Shown here one piece after another: positions 46,377-59,117 of a DNA stretch of 64,000 nt. Every line of letters begins with the position of its first letter. The stretch's first letter is position 1. The stretch covers positions 62,001 through 126,000 of the forward strand of contig NZ_FOUB01000002.1 in NCBI RefSeq assembly GCF_900114745.1, written 5' to 3'. The position numbers and the translations under genes are program-made. Source of the DNA: Nitrosomonas communis (lineage in GTDB: Bacteria > Pseudomonadota > Gammaproteobacteria > Burkholderiales > Nitrosomonadaceae). The notes below the pieces were generated by a model, which searched no databases, was not told the DNA's origin, and was given only the letters and a program-made list of their open reading frames with translations.

Positions 46377-46774
46377 GGTTTACCATTTCATACCTTCGAA
46401 ACAATGACAATCCTATTCCAGGATATCTTGTTTCATCGAGATCGACATGTGATTCACATTGCACGCCATAAGTGTTTTTGGCATCGAGTAATACTAAATT
46501 AGATATTCGAGAGGAAGTGAAGTTTCCTAATCGTGCTATGCAGGTTGAAGAATTAAGCAGATCATAGGGTCATGCTTCACATTTGACATTCTCTTTCTTT
46601 TCCGCTGATTTTATGTGCAGCTCACCAGCGCACGGCTCACACCAAAATGCTACTTAAGTAACATATAGTAATTATTGCCAGATCAAATATGTTTTAGTAA
46701 TTAAATTTCTTTCGATCCGAATATATGAAATATTCATATTCTATTGTTTTTTTTATTTGATTATAAAATATAAA

Positions 46775-46801
46775 AAAGCCCGCATATTTCTTGCGGGCTT
46801 T
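46775..46801 (-). terminator. Rho-independent terminator, works in both directions
   Basis: AAAGCCCGCA and TGCGGGCTTT pair perfectly over 10 bases around a 7-base loop, with A-rich DNA on the left (T-run on the minus strand). It lies 22 bases after the stop of the His-Gly-rich gene on the minus strand. Confidence 0.85.
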
Positions 46802-46822
46802 CTTGCACATATGTTAAATCAA

Positions 46823-47425
46823 TTAATGCAAATTGAATATTTCCATATGGGTAGTAATTTCGCTAGCAGACACACCAACTAGCGTAATCGATGATTCGCC
46901 ATCCGTGAATTCAAAGGTGAAGCTGTTATTGGTCTGGGAAACATGAGTAAAGGAAAGGTTCATATCTGCACCAGCAATAATATCACCGAGCTGGAAGGGT
47001 AGATGGCCATTGTCAATCTGAATAATGTGATCACCGAGATCACCGAGACCACCGAGATTGATAATGTCATTACCATGACCGCCAACTAGAGAATCGCTAC
47101 CATAGCTGCTATTTTCATACTGATGCGAAGCGGGAACTTCATAATTTTCCACATCGAGATTTAAATATTGAGAATGCTCTGAGCTTTCTGAATATTCTAA
47201 GTGTTCTGAATTTCCTGAGTATTCTAAATACTCAAAATTTTCCGAATGATTAAAATGTTCTAAATGTGCATCAACTGCATGAGCATGATCTGGAGTACGA
47301 TCCCTTAAAAGCTGATCTAATATTTCTTGAAGATTTAGAGCGTTTTGTTCATTATTCCCATGCCCATGTCCATGTCCATGTCCATGACCGTGACCGTGTC
47401 CACCACCTAATGAATCATGTGCCAT
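46823..47425 (-). CDS. His-Gly-rich, RTX-like secreted protein
   Basis: A 200-residue acidic protein. Residues 8-23 are a Gly-His alternating tract (HGHGHGHGHGHGHG), which is a potential metal-binding stretch. Residues 55-85 are a Ser/Glu/Tyr/His-rich degenerate repeat of about 6 residues (EYLEYSGNSEHLEYSESSEH). At about residue 112 LVGGHGNDIINLGG is a single hemolysin-type calcium-binding repeat, followed by a C-terminal strand-rich region ending EITTHMEIFNLH, like type I secretion signals. No Sec signal peptide. GAAGGAG lies 10 bases before the ATG. Secretion by a type I system is inferred; none is encoded here. Confidence 0.7.
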   Translation of the reverse strand: MAHDSLGGGHGHGHGHGHGHGHGNNEQNALNLQEILDQLLRDRTPDHAHAVDAHLEHFNHSENFEYLEYSGNSEHLEYSESSEHSQYLNLDVENYEVPASHQYENSSYGSDSLVGGHGNDIINLGGLGDLGDHIIQIDNGHLPFQLGDIIAGADMNLSFTHVSQTNNSFTFEFTDGESSITLVGVSASEITTHMEIFNLH

Positions 47426-48179
47426 TATTTAAAAACTCCTTCAATTGAATGGATAAATACGCATGAATGTTATTAATTAAAGCGATGCAGGTGGTATATG
47501 ATATTTACCTAAAGCTACTTGAAAATCATCATTAACTCGACCTGTCAGTTCAGCAAGTTTGCTTAGAACTGGAGTGATATTGCTGAAACGACTCCTTCGC
47601 ACTTAATTACATTCAATCATTCAGCGCTCTTCAGAATTTCATTGCATAAAACAGACGGTAACTTCTTTACTCGTTTAATTTTTGCAATTAAATCTGCTTT
47701 AGTTATCGGCACTTGGTGAAAAAACTTAATTGATTTTGCGGCTGCAGTGATTCATGAAAGTTATGCAAGCGGCCTCATCGCTTGGAAAATAAGAACAGTA
47801 AGACAGAGGCTTAAAAAACTTGAATCTGTTTAATATTCTGCTGGAGAGGAAAAATTGGATCTATTTTATTTTGTGAGAAGGTGGAGACTAAGTCATATAC
47901 TTGATTAAGAATTTCATATATGCAGCTGCAAAATGGATATTCATTTGACATCATATTTTGCGAAGTATAAAAAATGGTCAACTAATAATTCCATTTCCAA
48001 ATCGAAAACGACGCGAAGGCGAGCCGCAGACAGTATAAATAATACGGCAAGGTGAAGCCGACAAAGGCAGTTTTCATTTAGAAATGGAATGAGATCTTCG
48101 ATAGAATCATCCTGGATAAAGTTGCCACTTCATTTCGTCGAATCAGTAAATTACCGGGCACGAAATAGATAAAAAATCA
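47426..48179. other. Intergenic with MITE
   Basis: About 750 bases between the His-Gly-rich gene and the glycerate kinase. Apart from the MITE at 47989-48089 no gene or terminator was recognised. Confidence 0.4.
47989..48089 (+). mobile_element. 101-bp MITE, copy 10
   Basis: Ends TTCCATTTCCAAATCGAAA and TTTTCATTTAGAAATGGAA. The left flank is TAA, the right flank TGA. Core as consensus. Confidence 0.9.
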
Positions 48180-49451
48180 CTATAAAATCAAAATCACGCG
48201 ATAGTCATTCACATTAATGCGAGTAGGGCCAGTGATGAGCAGGTCATTGAGTTGTTCAAAAAAATTATAGGCATCGTTGTTATTTAGCAGGGCATTGGGA
48301 TTGAGACCAAGTTGATAAGCACGAATGAGCGAGTCGGGAGTGAGGATGGCTCCGGCGTTTTGTTCTGTGCCGTCGATGCCATCGGTGTCACAGGCGAGCG
48401 CATAGACTTGTTTCAGTCTATCCAAGGCAATGGCGAGCGATAGTAAAAATTCGGTATTACGTCCACCTCGGCCATGGCCTTTGACCGTCACAGTGGTTTC
48501 TCCACCCGAGATTAATGCTACGGGTGGTTTAAACGGATTATCGTAATGACAGATTTCTTTTGCCACGGCCGCATATACTTTGGCCACTTCCCTGGCTTCT
48601 CCGGTGACGGTATCGCCCAGCATCAGCGGCGTGATGTTGTGCGTGCGAAAGAAACACTCGGCGGCTGCGAGTGATTGGTGCCCCGTGGCAATGACGCAAT
48701 TTTTTACATTTCTAAAAATGGGATCACCCGGTTTTGGAGTTTCTGCTTCGCCATGCTGACTTTTATCCTGCAGAATATTCATGACATGAGGAGAAACGTG
48801 GACCGCATATTGCTTGATAACGGCGAGCGCGTCGGCATAAGTGGTGGGATCAGGCGCACAAGGGCCTGAGGCAATATGAGTCGGTTCGTCTCCAGTGACA
48901 TCAGAAATAATCAAGCAATGGATCGGCGCACGGCAAGCGGCAGCCAGTCTGCCACCAAGAACGGCGCATAGATGCTTGCGCACTGTATTGATTTCCTGGA
49001 TCGATGCACCGCAAAGCAGCAGTTGTCGAGTGATATCCTTAAGTTCACCCATTGAGACTCCTGTAATCGGCAACGATAACAAGCTGGAGCCACCACCACT
49101 GAACAAACCAAGCAGCAGATCGTTGGCGTTGAGTGCCTGCACGCTTGCCAGAATCGCCTGTGTGGCCAGTTCACCATGCTGGTCAGGTAACGGATGACCC
49201 GCTTCGATGACTTCTATTTTCCGGGTGGGCAGGCCGTGACCATAGCGTGTGATGACAATGCCTTCTAAATTCGCTTCTACGGGCCAATGTGCCTCTACTG
49301 CTTGCGCCATGGCTGCGGCAGCCTTGCCTGCCCCCACCACCAAAGTCTTTCCTTTGGGCGGACTCGGCAAATGAGCAGGGACGATTTTTAGCGGGTCAGC
49401 TGCATCTAGTGCTGCCTGGAAACTGTTAAGCAACAGTTCGCGTGGGCTCAA
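48180..49451 (-). CDS. Glycerate 2-kinase (MOFRL family)
   Basis: A 423-residue type II glycerate kinase that phosphorylates D-glycerate to 2-phosphoglycerate. [19 protein letters not shown] is the N-terminal signature, [16 protein letters not shown] the phosphate loop, [20 protein letters not shown] the substrate segment, and the MOFRL C-terminal part has [17 protein letters not shown] and [15 protein letters not shown]. Its start overlaps the uvrA stop by four bases, so both are one transcription unit. Fits autotrophic carbon metabolism handling photorespiratory-type glycerate, by inference. Confidence 0.93.
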   Translation of the reverse strand: MSPRELLLNSFQAALDAADPLKIVPAHLPSPPKGKTLVVGAGKAAAAMAQAVEAHWPVEANLEGIVITRYGHGLPTRKIEVIEAGHPLPDQHGELATQAILASVQALNANDLLLGLFSGGGSSLLSLPITGVSMGELKDITRQLLLCGASIQEINTVRKHLCAVLGGRLAAACRAPIHCLIISDVTGDEPTHIASGPCAPDPTTYADALAVIKQYAVHVSPHVMNILQDKSQHGEAETPKPGDPIFRNVKNCVIATGHQSLAAAECFFRTHNITPLMLGDTVTGEAREVAKVYAAVAKEICHYDNPFKPPVALISGGETTVTVKGHGRGGRNTEFLLSLAIALDRLKQVYALACDTDGIDGTEQNAGAILTPDSLIRAYQLGLNPNALLNNNDAYNFFEQLNDLLITGPTRINVNDYRVILIL

Positions 49452-52300
49452 GCGCTGACCTCTGTGCTTTTCTTTTTACTCGCTGCAACAAGCATGGGTT
49501 TCAAATATTCTCCGGTGACGCTTCCCGGATTTTGCGCGATATTTTCCGGTGTACCTTCGGCAATGATCTGGCCGCCGCCATGGCCACCTTCTGGCCCAAG
49601 ATCGATGATCCAATCGGCTGTCTTAATCACATCGAGGTTATGCTCAATCACGACAACGGTATTGCCATGGTCACGCAACCGGTGCAGCACCTTTAGCAAG
49701 AGATCAATATCCTGGAAATGAAGGCCGGTAGTAGGCTCATCGAGGATATAAAGCGTGCGGCCGGTATCACGCTTGGACAGTTCCAGCGACAGTTTTACAC
49801 GCTGCGCTTCCCCGCCGGAAAGCGTAGTAGCCGATTGTCCGAGTGTGATATAGCCCAATCCTACATCAAGTAAGGTTTGCAGTTTACGCGCGACCACCGG
49901 TACGGACTCAAAGAATGCAAAAGCATTTTCCACGGTCATTTGCAGGATCTCGTAGATGTTTTTGCCTTTGTATTGGATCTCCAGTGTTTCACGGTTATAA
50001 CGCTTACCATGACACACGTCGCAGGCGACATAGATATCTGGCAAGAAATGCATTTCTACCTTGATGACACCATCTCCCTGACAGGCTTCGCAACGTCCTC
50101 CTTTGACGTTGAACGAAAAACGCCCAGGATTATAGCCACGCTCACGTGCCTGCGGGACACCGGCAAATAGTTCACGAATCGGCGTAAACAAGCCAGTATA
50201 GGTAGCTGGATTAGAGCGTGGGGTGCGGCCAATCGGTGTCTGGTCCATATTGATCACCTTATCAAAAAAGGCCATGCCTTCAAGCTCTTGATAAGGCGCT
50301 GGCTCCGTGCTGCTGCCATAGAGATGGCGCGCCACAGCGCAATATAGCGTGTCATTGATCAGCGTGGATTTGCCTGAACCCGACACACCGGTAATACAGA
50401 CCAGCAAGCCAACAGGCAGGTTGAGATCGGCATTCTTTAGATTGTTGCCAGATGCGCCGGTGATTCTCAGCATACGTTCAGGATTGGGGGAAGTGCGCGT
50501 TGGCGGCACCTCGATAGCTAATTTGCCAGAAAGATAGCGACCAGTCAGCGAGGATGCATTTTGCTGAATGTCTGCTGGGGTGCCTTGCGCAATGACGTCG
50601 CCACCATGTTCACCAGCGCCAGGTCCCATATCGATCACATGATCGGCCAGCTGAATGGCATCCTGATCATGTTCTACCACGATCACGCTATTGCCGAGAT
50701 TGCGCAGATGCTGCAATGTTTCTAGCAAGCGGCCATTGTCGCGCTGATGCAGCCCAATCGAAGGTTCATCCAGCACATACATCACGCCTGTTAGACCAGA
50801 GCCAATTTGACTCGCCAGGCGGATACGTTGGGATTCTCCGCCCGATAGGGTGTCAGCAGAGCGATCGAGCGACAGATAATCGAGTCCGACATTGTTGAGA
50901 AATTGCAGGCGGCTGGCGATTTCCTGTATGATTCGTTCCGCAATTGCCTGTTTGTGTCCTGCCAGCGTTAGCTGATCGAAAAACAACTTGGCTTGCTTGA
51001 GCGGCCAGGCGCTGATTTCATAGATAGCTTTTCCATTGACCTGCACATGTCGTGCTTCACGGCACAAGCGCGTGCCTTCGCAATCCGGGCAAGTGCGCGA
51101 GTTGATGAATTTTGCCAATTCCTCGCGCACGGTTTGTGAATCGGTTTCCTTATAGCGGCGCGTCAGACTGGGAATGACGCCCTCAAAAGCATGTGTTTGC
51201 TGAGAAGGTCGACCACTTTCATTGAGGTAGGAGAATTTAATTTTTTCCTTGCCGGAACCATGCAGAATGATGTGCTGGATTTTTTCGTCCAATTGCTGGA
51301 AGGGCGTTTCCAGATCAAAATCATAATGCCTGGCCAGTGCCATCAGCATCTGGAAATAAAACTGGTTACGCCGATCCCAATGTTTGATTGCGCCGGAAGC
51401 AAGCGACAAATGCGGGAAGGCAACGATCCGCTCAGGATCAAAGAAGGTAATCTGCCCCAGCCCATCACATTTGGGACAGGCGCCGACCGGGTTATTGAAG
51501 GAGAACAAGCGGGGTTCCAGCTCTGATAAGGCATAGTTGCATACTGGGCAACTGAATTTGGCAGAAAACAGATGCTCCTTGCCGCTTTCCATTTCTACGG
51601 CCAAGGCGCGGCCATCAGCATGGCGCAAGGCGGTCTCAAACGATTCTGCCAATCGCTGCTTGGCATCAGGTGAGATCTTCAACCGGTCAATGACTACTTC
51701 GATGGTATGCTTCTTGTTTTTTTCCAGTTTTGGCAGATTGTCGATTTCATACGTTTCTCCATCGAGCCGCACGCGCACAAATCCTTGCGCACGCAGTTCG
51801 TCGAATAGATCGAGTTGCTCTCCTTTGCGTCCGACTACGCTCGGCGCCAGTATCATCAGTTTGGTGCCTTCCGGCAATAGCAGTGCCTGGTCCACCATTT
51901 GCGAGACACTCTGGGCGGACAGGGTAATGCCGTGCTCCGGGCACTGTGGCTCGCCCACGCGCGCAAATAGCAAGCGTAAGTAATCATGGATTTCGGTGAC
52001 GGTTCCGACCGTTGAGCGTGGATTATGTGAAGTGGCTTTCTGTTCGATGGCAATGGCAGGGGATAGTCCCTCGATCAGGTCGACATCGGGTTTTTCCATC
52101 AGTTGCAGAAACTGCCGGGCATAGGCGGATAGCGATTCGACATAGCGGCGCTGTCCTTCCGCATACAGTGTGTCAAATGCGAGCGAAGATTTACCTGAAC
52201 CAGATAAGCCGGTAATCACCACGAGTTTATTGCGTGGGATGTCGATATTGATATTTTTGAGATTATGGGTGCGTGCCCCGCGAATTTTAATCAGTTCCAT
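49448..52300 (-). CDS. uvrA: Excinuclease ABC subunit A
   Basis: The DNA-damage recognition ATPase of nucleotide excision repair, 950 residues, full length. Two ABC ATPase halves are visible: Walker [20 protein letters not shown] and [15 protein letters not shown], signatures [19 protein letters not shown] and [15 protein letters not shown]. The zinc modules [20 protein letters not shown] and [14 protein letters not shown] (with [10 protein letters not shown]) are intact. It is divergent from the MFS gene by 66 bases and co-translated with the glycerate kinase. Confidence 0.98.
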   Translation of the reverse strand: MELIKIRGARTHNLKNINIDIPRNKLVVITGLSGSGKSSLAFDTLYAEGQRRYVESLSAYARQFLQLMEKPDVDLIEGLSPAIAIEQKATSHNPRSTVGTVTEIHDYLRLLFARVGEPQCPEHGITLSAQSVSQMVDQALLLPEGTKLMILAPSVVGRKGEQLDLFDELRAQGFVRVRLDGETYEIDNLPKLEKNKKHTIEVVIDRLKISPDAKQRLAESFETALRHADGRALAVEMESGKEHLFSAKFSCPVCNYALSELEPRLFSFNNPVGACPKCDGLGQITFFDPERIVAFPHLSLASGAIKHWDRRNQFYFQMLMALARHYDFDLETPFQQLDEKIQHIILHGSGKEKIKFSYLNESGRPSQQTHAFEGVIPSLTRRYKETDSQTVREELAKFINSRTCPDCEGTRLCREARHVQVNGKAIYEISAWPLKQAKLFFDQLTLAGHKQAIAERIIQEIASRLQFLNNVGLDYLSLDRSADTLSGGESQRIRLASQIGSGLTGVMYVLDEPSIGLHQRDNGRLLETLQHLRNLGNSVIVVEHDQDAIQLADHVIDMGPGAGEHGGDVIAQGTPADIQQNASSLTGRYLSGKLAIEVPPTRTSPNPERMLRITGASGNNLKNADLNLPVGLLVCITGVSGSGKSTLINDTLYCAVARHLYGSSTEPAPYQELEGMAFFDKVINMDQTPIGRTPRSNPATYTGLFTPIRELFAGVPQARERGYNPGRFSFNVKGGRCEACQGDGVIKVEMHFLPDIYVACDVCHGKRYNRETLEIQYKGKNIYEILQMTVENAFAFFESVPVVARKLQTLLDVGLGYITLGQSATTLSGGEAQRVKLSLELSKRDTGRTLYILDEPTTGLHFQDIDLLLKVLHRLRDHGNTVVVIEHNLDVIKTADWIIDLGPEGGHGGGQIIAEGTPENIAQNPGSVTGEYLKPMLVAASKKKSTEVSA

Positions 52301-52366
52301 CAGCTACCTAAGTATGGGTCAACCTGCTAATATACCTAATTTTCCAGTTTTCTCACAATCTGATTC

Positions 52367-53752
52367 ATGTCTGCATTATCAACTTCCGAAAAAATGTCTC
52401 CGGTAGAAATGCGCGCCTCCATCGGCCTGGCCGGTGTTTATGGATTGCGCATGTTTGGATTATTCATTATTTTGCCCGTTTTTGCGCTATTTGCAGAACA
52501 TCTTCCCGGTGGTGATAACTTCACGCTGGTGGGGATCGCACTGGGTGCTTACGGACTGACCCAGGCGATCTTGCAAATCCCGTTTGGCTGGATGTCTGAC
52601 CGCATCGGACGTAAGCCTGTTATTTATATGGGGCTAGTGCTATTCGCCATCGGCAGTTTAATGGCCGCTACTGCCGTGGACATTTATTGGGTCATTGCCG
52701 GTCGCATCATTCAAGGTGCAGGCGCTATTTCTGCGGCAGTTATGGCGCTTGCCGCTGATCTGACTCGCGAAGAGCACCGTACCAAAGCCATGGCCATGAT
52801 CGGTATGACTATTGGTGCTACCTTTGCACTTTCACTGATGCTTGCGCCTTTGCTGAACCAATGGATCGGCGTACCGGGTATTTTCATCATGACAGGTATT
52901 TTGGCGATCGCGGCGATTGTTGTTGTTAACAAAATGGTCCCTGATCCTATCATCAGCCGTTTTCATTCCGATACGGAAGTATCCACCGGACGCTTTGCCG
53001 ATGTTCTGCATGATCCGCAATTACTGCGCCTGAACTATGGTATTTTTGCGTTACATGCAGTATTGATGGCGCTTTGGCTGGTTGTGCCACTATCACTACG
53101 TGATGCGGGGTTGGCGGCGGAGCAACATTGGCAGATTTATCTGCCGGTACTGATTTTATCGGTTGTACTGATGGTTCCTGCTATTATCTATGGAGAAAAG
53201 AAAGCCAAACTCAAACCCATCTTCGTTGCCGCAGTCGTTCTGCTACTGGCAGGGCAGATCTTACTGGCGCTCATGCATCAATCCTTATGGGGAACCGCAG
53301 TGGCGCTACTGGTGTTTTTTACTGCCTTTAACCTGCTGGAAGCCAGCTTGCCTTCGCTCATTTCAAAGATCGCACCAGTTGGCGCCAAAGGAACTGCCAT
53401 TGGAGTCTACAGCAGTACCCAGTTTCTGGGTGCATTTGTTGGCGCAAGCGTAGGTGGTTATTTTTATCAGCATTACGGCATATATGCGATTGCTGCCTTC
53501 TGCGCATTGTTGCTGATTACCTGGTTGTATCTGGCAGCTACCATGAAAGCACCTGCAGCAGTGCGCTCCAAAATGTATCATGTTGAACAGATGGATGCGG
53601 CTCAAGCCAGTGGACTGTCGCATGAACTGGCAGCATTGCCCGGCGTTTATGAAGCGCTGGTATTGGCCAATGAGCAGGTCGCCTATCTAAAAGTCGACCT
53701 CAAAGGGTTTGATGAAGAAAAAGTTGTCCAATTATTAAAGGGGAGTGCATAA
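52367..53752 (+). CDS. MFS transporter of YajR type
   Basis: A 461-residue major-facilitator exporter with 12 predicted membrane segments. Motif A is [16 protein letters not shown] (about residues 75-90), preceded by the start of helix 2. The last 70 residues ([20 protein letters not shown]...VVQLLKGSA) form a soluble ferredoxin-like domain as in YajR. The next gene, ssb, begins directly at the stop (TAA then ATG), so both are co-transcribed. Confidence 0.88.
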   Translation: MSALSTSEKMSPVEMRASIGLAGVYGLRMFGLFIILPVFALFAEHLPGGDNFTLVGIALGAYGLTQAILQIPFGWMSDRIGRKPVIYMGLVLFAIGSLMAATAVDIYWVIAGRIIQGAGAISAAVMALAADLTREEHRTKAMAMIGMTIGATFALSLMLAPLLNQWIGVPGIFIMTGILAIAAIVVVNKMVPDPIISRFHSDTEVSTGRFADVLHDPQLLRLNYGIFALHAVLMALWLVVPLSLRDAGLAAEQHWQIYLPVLILSVVLMVPAIIYGEKKAKLKPIFVAAVVLLLAGQILLALMHQSLWGTAVALLVFFTAFNLLEASLPSLISKIAPVGAKGTAIGVYSSTQFLGAFVGASVGGYFYQHYGIYAIAAFCALLLITWLYLAATMKAPAAVRSKMYHVEQMDAAQASGLSHELAALPGVYEALVLANEQVAYLKVDLKGFDEEKVVQLLKGSA

Positions 53753-54217
53753 ATGGCATCAATTAATAAAGTTATCTTAATTGGAAACCTGGGACGGGAT
53801 CCGGAAGTACGATATATGCCAAGCGGTGACGCCATGGCCAATTTGAATATTGCCACCACCGATACCTGGAAAGATAAAGGTGGAGACAAGCAAGAGCGAA
53901 CCGAATGGCATCGTGTGGTGATGTTTGGCAAACAAGCTGAGATTGCGGGTGAATATCTCAAAAAGGGCTCTCAGGTTTATATCGAAGGTCGCTTGCAGAC
54001 ACGTAAATGGACGGATAAATCTAATATTGAGCGATATACCACTGAGATCGTCGCTGATCGTATGCAAATGTTGGGTGGTCGCGCAGCAGGTGCCAGCTTC
54101 GAATCTGCTGACAGAGAAGGTGAATACAATAACAGTGCGAGCTACGCTAATAAACCTGCCAACTATAATAAGACAGGTAGCGGTTTTGACGACCTGGAAG
54201 ACGATATTCCGTTTTAG
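53753..54217 (+). CDS. ssb: Single-stranded DNA-binding protein
   Basis: A 154-residue SSB. The OB fold starts [20 protein letters not shown] and includes [21 protein letters not shown]. After a flexible Asn/Gly/Tyr linker, the acidic tail DDLEDDIPF is present, the docking site for partner proteins. The ATG follows the MFS stop without a gap. The order uvrA / MFS / ssb with uvrA divergent is common in proteobacteria. Confidence 0.97.
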   Translation: MASINKVILIGNLGRDPEVRYMPSGDAMANLNIATTDTWKDKGGDKQERTEWHRVVMFGKQAEIAGEYLKKGSQVYIEGRLQTRKWTDKSNIERYTTEIVADRMQMLGGRAAGASFESADREGEYNNSASYANKPANYNKTGSGFDDLEDDIPF

Positions 54218-54244
54218 AATACACCAAAAGTATTTTAGTAACCC

Positions 54245-54276
54245 AAAAACCCAGAGTGTTTCTTATCTGGGTTTTT
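54245..54276 (+). terminator. Rho-independent terminator of the MFS-ssb operon
   Basis: AAAAACCCAGA and TCTGGGTTTTT pair perfectly around a 10-base loop and end in a run of seven T. It begins 28 bases after the ssb stop. Confidence 0.9.
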
Positions 54277-54318
54277 TTATTGTTGACATTTTATAGAGAT
54301 AAGTCATTACCCCTCTAA

Positions 54319-54419
54319 TTCCATTTCCAAATCAAAAATGACGCGAAGGCGAACCGCAGACAGTATAAATAATACGGCAAGGTGAAGCCGACAAAGTCAG
54401 TTTTGATTTAGAAATGGAA
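54319..54419 (+). mobile_element. 101-bp MITE, copy 11, at the hsdR 5' end
   Basis: Ends TTCCATTTCCAAATCAAAA and TTTTGATTTAGAAATGGAA. The left flank is TAA and the right flank TTA. Its last bases (ATGGAA) supply the start codon of the remaining hsdR frame at 54414. The native first codons of hsdR are not found to the left of the element, so this insertion or an associated deletion removed them. Confidence 0.92.
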
Positions 54420-57400
54420 TTACATTTAGTTCGTCTGGGTTACCCATACTTGTCGCTTAAAGACCAGCATTGGGACCTGGAAACCAATATATTTTCAGCA
54501 CTATTCAAAACCGCGATTGGCAAGATCAACCCTGACCTGGAAGAGACCAATATTGACCGCTTGCTGGAAGATGTGAAACTGGCGTTAGATAATGAGGATT
54601 TAGGCAGAGCTTTCCACGAGAAACTCACCGCCCGCTCAGGCATCAAGATGATCGACTTTGAGAATTTTAACAACAACAGCTTGCATGTCGTTACCGAACT
54701 CACTTACCAAAACGGCGACGAGGAGTTCAGACTCGATATTATCCTGCTCGTCAACGGCATGCCGCTGGTGTTTATCGAGGTTAAAAAGCCCCATAACCGC
54801 GAGGGCATGCTGGCGGAGCGCGACCGGATCAATAAACGTTTCCAAAATTCCAAATTCAGGCGTTTTGTAAACATCACCCAGTTCATGATCTTCTCCAACA
54901 ACATGGAGTACGATGATGGTGAAGTTCAGCCCATTCAAGGCGCATTCTATGCCAGCCCGTCTTACCAAGAACCCAAGCTCAACTATTTCCGCGAAGAAGA
55001 AATCTTGAATCTCACGGCCTTACTCAAGCCATTATCAGATGAAACCGAACTGAACGTGCTGAAAGATAACAACCTGGAAGTCATTCGCAGCAATCCCGAG
55101 TTCATCACCAATAAAGATCCCCACCGGCCGACCAACCGTATCAGCACCTCATTGTTGAGTCACGAGCGACTGGCTTTCGTTTTGCGTTATGCCTTGGCTT
55201 ACGTGTTTGAAACCGACGGCTTGCAAAAGCACATCATGCGGTATCCACAGTTATTCGCTACCAAAGCCATTGAACGCAAGCTGAACGACCGAGGCAGAAA
55301 AGTTATTATCTGGCCACACGCAGGGCAGCGACAAAACTGCGCTCGCCTACTATAACGTGCGCTTTTTAACCGATTACTTCCAGTACCGGCACATCATCGC
55401 CAAATTTTATTTCATCGTTGACCGGCTCGACCTGCTGATTCAGGCGAATCGCGAATTCACCAGCCGCGGCTTGACTGTGTACACGATTGACTCGCGTGAA
55501 ACACTCAGCCGGAACATCAAAGTCACGCAAGTCATCCACAACCACTCCGGCAAGCCGGAGATCACGGTGGTCAACATCCAAACATTCAAAGACGATCCTG
55601 ATGTCGTATCTACCAAAGACTACGATATCGCCATTCAGCGCGTTTACTTTCTGGATGAAGTGCACCGCAGCTACAATCCTAAAGGCAGCTTCCTGGCCAA
55701 TCTGGATCAATCAGATCGCAACGCGATCAAAATTGGCCTGACCGGTACGCCACTCCTAGGTGATGACTACAACTCACGCGTACTATTCGGCGACTATATC
55801 CACAAGTATTACTATAACGCGTCTATTGCCGACGGTTACACCTTACGGTTGATCCGGGAACAAATCGCGACCCATTACAAAATCACGCTACAACAGGCAC
55901 TGGCAGAAGTCGAAGTGCAACAAAGCGGCATCGACAAAAAATTGGTCTATGCTCATCCCACCTTTGTTGAGCCGATGCTTGATTACATCGTCGCTGACTT
56001 CGAAAAAAGCCGTGGCGCACTCAATGATGCCAGCATTGGTGGCATGGTAATCTGTGACAGCTCGGAACAAGCTAAACAGATGTTTGAAATTTTCAACGCG
56101 AAGTATGCCAAAGGCCCCATGCCGGCAGTAGAACAAGTTAATGACAATGACCTTCCCTATTCGAAAGCAGCCCAACCAGAAAGTGCTTATTGATTCCAGC
56201 GCAAACAGAGCAATCGAGTGACATCCGCGGCTTTGATTTTGCACGATGTCGGCGCCAAGGAGGCGCGCAAAGACTGGGTAGAGGAGTTCAAAGCAGGCAA
56301 AATCGACTTCCTGTTTGTCTACAATATGCTGCTCACCGGCTTTGATGCCAAGCGCTTGAAAAAGCTTTACCTGGGCCGCGTAATCCGCAAACACAATCTG
56401 CTGCAAGCCTTGACGCGGGTCAACAGCACCTATAAAGACTTCCACTATGGCTATGTAGTGGATTTTGCCGACATTCGCCAGGAGTTTGATGCGACCAATA
56501 AGGCTTATTTTGACGAACTGCAAGCCGAGCTTGGCGATGAGATGGAGCATTACTCCAAGCTGTTCAAATCGCAGGAGGAAATCTTCACTGAGATTGAACA
56601 TGTCAAGAACGTGCTGTTCCGTTTTAACATCGAAAACGCCGAAGTGTTTTCGCAGCAGCTCAGCGAACTACAAGACCGAGAGAGCGTACTGGCGCTGAAA
56701 AAAGTGTTGGCCGACGCCAAGAATCTGTACAATTTGATCCGCTTGCAGGGGGAATATGCTTATTTGGAACGGCTGGATTTCCAAAAACTCAATCTGCTGT
56801 ATCGGGAAACCAGTAACCATTTGGACTTGCTCAATCTTAAAGAAACCCTCGAGCAAGGCACCGATACCGCTAACTTATTGAATGTGGCGCTGGAAGAGGT
56901 GATCTTCAAGTTCACCAAAATCGGTGAAAAAGAACTGGTGCTGGCCGATAAGCTGAAGAACACCCAGCGCCGTACCCGCGAAACGCTGGCCAGCAATTTT
57001 GACCAGCAAGACCCCAAGTTCGTTACGTTGAAGGAAGAACTGGAACGCCTGTTCAAGAAAAAGAATTTGTCCGAAGTCACTCAAGAAGAGATGAATGCCA
57101 ACATCGATGCCCTGAATAAGATTCATGAGCGCATCAAAGAGCTTAATCGCCAGGACGACCAGCTGCGCCAGAAATATCAGGGCGACGCCAAATATACTCG
57201 CATTCATAAACGGCTAATCGAACATGGCAGTATTTCTGACTCGGAGCGCAAAATCTTCGAGGTTCTCAGCGGAGTGAAACAGGATGCTGACGAGCAAGTA
57301 TCGCAAAACACACAGATTCTCGGCAATGAAAGTTATTTCAAGCGGGTCATGATGCCGCTGGTCATCCACCGCTTTATGAAACACCAACAAATCAAACTCA

Positions 57401-57483
57401 ATCCCGACGCCTCGCGCTATATCAATCATTTGGTCGTCGCGGAATATTTGAAAGAATTTAATATCGGAGCAGGTGCGTGGTAG
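54414..57483 (+). pseudogene. hsdR: Type I restriction endonuclease subunit R, decayed
   Basis: The three main frames form one HsdR of about 1,020 codons. 54414-55355 is the nuclease part (DIILLVNGMPLVFIEVKKP is the D...E-x-K core). A one-base insertion near 55312 shifts the frame at the Walker A motif. In the second frame this reads HTQGSDKTALAYYN, where the family has GSGKT, so the loop is also mutated. 55357-56193 carries VYFLDEVHRS (DExH) and ends at TGA after PESAY, then the same frame continues to 57483 (YNMLLTGFDAKRL, NLLQALTRVN). The 5' end is replaced by the MITE. Not functional. Confidence 0.88.
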
Positions 57484-59117
57484 AACTGTAGTTCCAACAA
57501 AAAACCAAAACCCTGATCGACAGCCTGAAAAGTACCTGCGCCAACTATGGCCTGGGCAACGATGGCAACGAATTCAAAATCATCACCCAAACCTTTTTGT
57601 ACAAGTTTTTAAACGACAAATTCGCGTTTGAAGCCAAGTAAATCGACCCATCCATCGCCACAGCGAAGAAATGGGAAGAAGCCCTGGCTGCGCTGAGCGA
57701 GGGTGATCTAACAATGCTGCAATTGCAAATGGGAGCGGATATCGCGCGGTTGAAACCGACCCATTTCATCAGCTACCTGTTCAGCCAGCAGAACGCGCCG
57801 GATTTCGCCAAGCTGTTCGATGATACCTTGATGGATATCGCCATCAGTAACAACGACGTGTTCGCGGTCAAGACTGACGGCGGCGCCAAGGTGGTGCTGT
57901 TCGACCGGCTGAGCCAATACATCGCCGAGGAATTCAAACGCAATGCCTTCTGCCGCGCGATCATCAACAAACTAGTGGAGTTCAGGTTCGAGCGCATCTT
58001 CAACCAAAAATTCGACTTCTACGCCACGATTTTCGAATACCTGATCAAGGACTATAACAGCAACAGCGGCGGCAAATACGTGGAATACTATACGCCGCAT
58101 GCGGTCGCCCGCATCATGGCGGCAATTCTGGTACCCAAGGAACAGCAAGGCAAAATCAAAAACGTCAGTTGCTATGATCCGTCCGCCGGTTCCGGTACGC
58201 TATTGATGAACGTGGCCCATGCCATCGGCGAAAATCGTTGCAGCACATACACTCAGGACATTTCGCAAAAGTTGTCCAACTTGCTGCGCCTCAATCTGGT
58301 CCTGAACAACCTGGTGCACTCCATCCCCAACGTGATTCAGGGCAATACCCTGCTGTACCTGTACCATAAGGATGGCAACGAGCTGAAGCGTTTCGATTAA
58401 ATCGTTTCCAATCCACCATTCAAGATGGATTTCAGCGATTACCGCGATGAACTGGACACCAAGACCAGTAAGGAGCGATTCTTTGCTGGCATTCCGAAGG
58501 TCAAAGCCAAGGCCACGGACAAGATGGAAATCTACCAGTTGTTCCTGCAGCACATCATTACTTCGCTCAACGCTCAAGCCCGGCGGCAAGGCGGCGGTGG
58601 TGGTACCGACCGGATTTATCACCGCCCAGGCCGACATCGACAAAGGCATCCGCGAACACTTGGTCAAACACAAAATGCTGGCAGGGGTGGTGTCGATGCC
58701 GAGCAACATCTTCGCGACCACTGGCACCAATATGTCGATTCTGTTTATCGATGCCAGCAATAAGGCGATGTGGTGCTGATCGATGCATCTAGTCTCGGCG
58801 AAAAAATCAAGGACGGTAAAAACCAGAAAACGGTACTGACGATGGCAGAGGAGCAGCGCATTATCGATGTGTTCAACGGCCATCGGCAGGAAGCGGATTT
58901 TTCGGTGGTGGTCACTTATGAGCAAATCGCCGCCAAGAATTATTCGCTCAGCGCGGGTCAGTATTTCGATGTCAAGATTGAATATGTGGACATTACGCCG
59001 GAGCAGTTTGCCGAGAAAATAAAAATGTTTAATGACAATTTGGAGAGTTTATTTAGCCAGTCGCGGGAACTGGAAGCAAAGATTAAAAAGCAGTTGGCGG
59101 GGTTGAGGTATGACTAA
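57477..59117 (+). pseudogene. hsdM: Type I DNA methyltransferase subunit M, decayed
   Basis: A GTG at 57477 overlaps the hsdR end. Stops interrupt the frame at 57489 (TAG where CAG would read through), 57639 (TAA) and 58398 (TAA, just before IVSNPPFKMDFSDY, the N6-adenine NPPF motif). The SAM motif DPSAGSGTLLMN is intact. Near 58570 a 7-bp tandem duplication (CGCTCAA twice) shifts the frame inside SLKPGGKAAVVVP, and a one-base loss near 58765 shifts it again before DVVLIDASSLGEK. The C-terminus GLRYD ends at 59117. No active methylase can be made. Confidence 0.88.

Larger units (their letters stand above)
46182..46822. other. Gap with one small open frame and a terminator
   Basis: 640 bases. 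It holds a possible small gene at 46197-46376 and the terminator at 46775-46801. The remainder is AT-rich and has no recognised feature. Confidence 0.4.
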
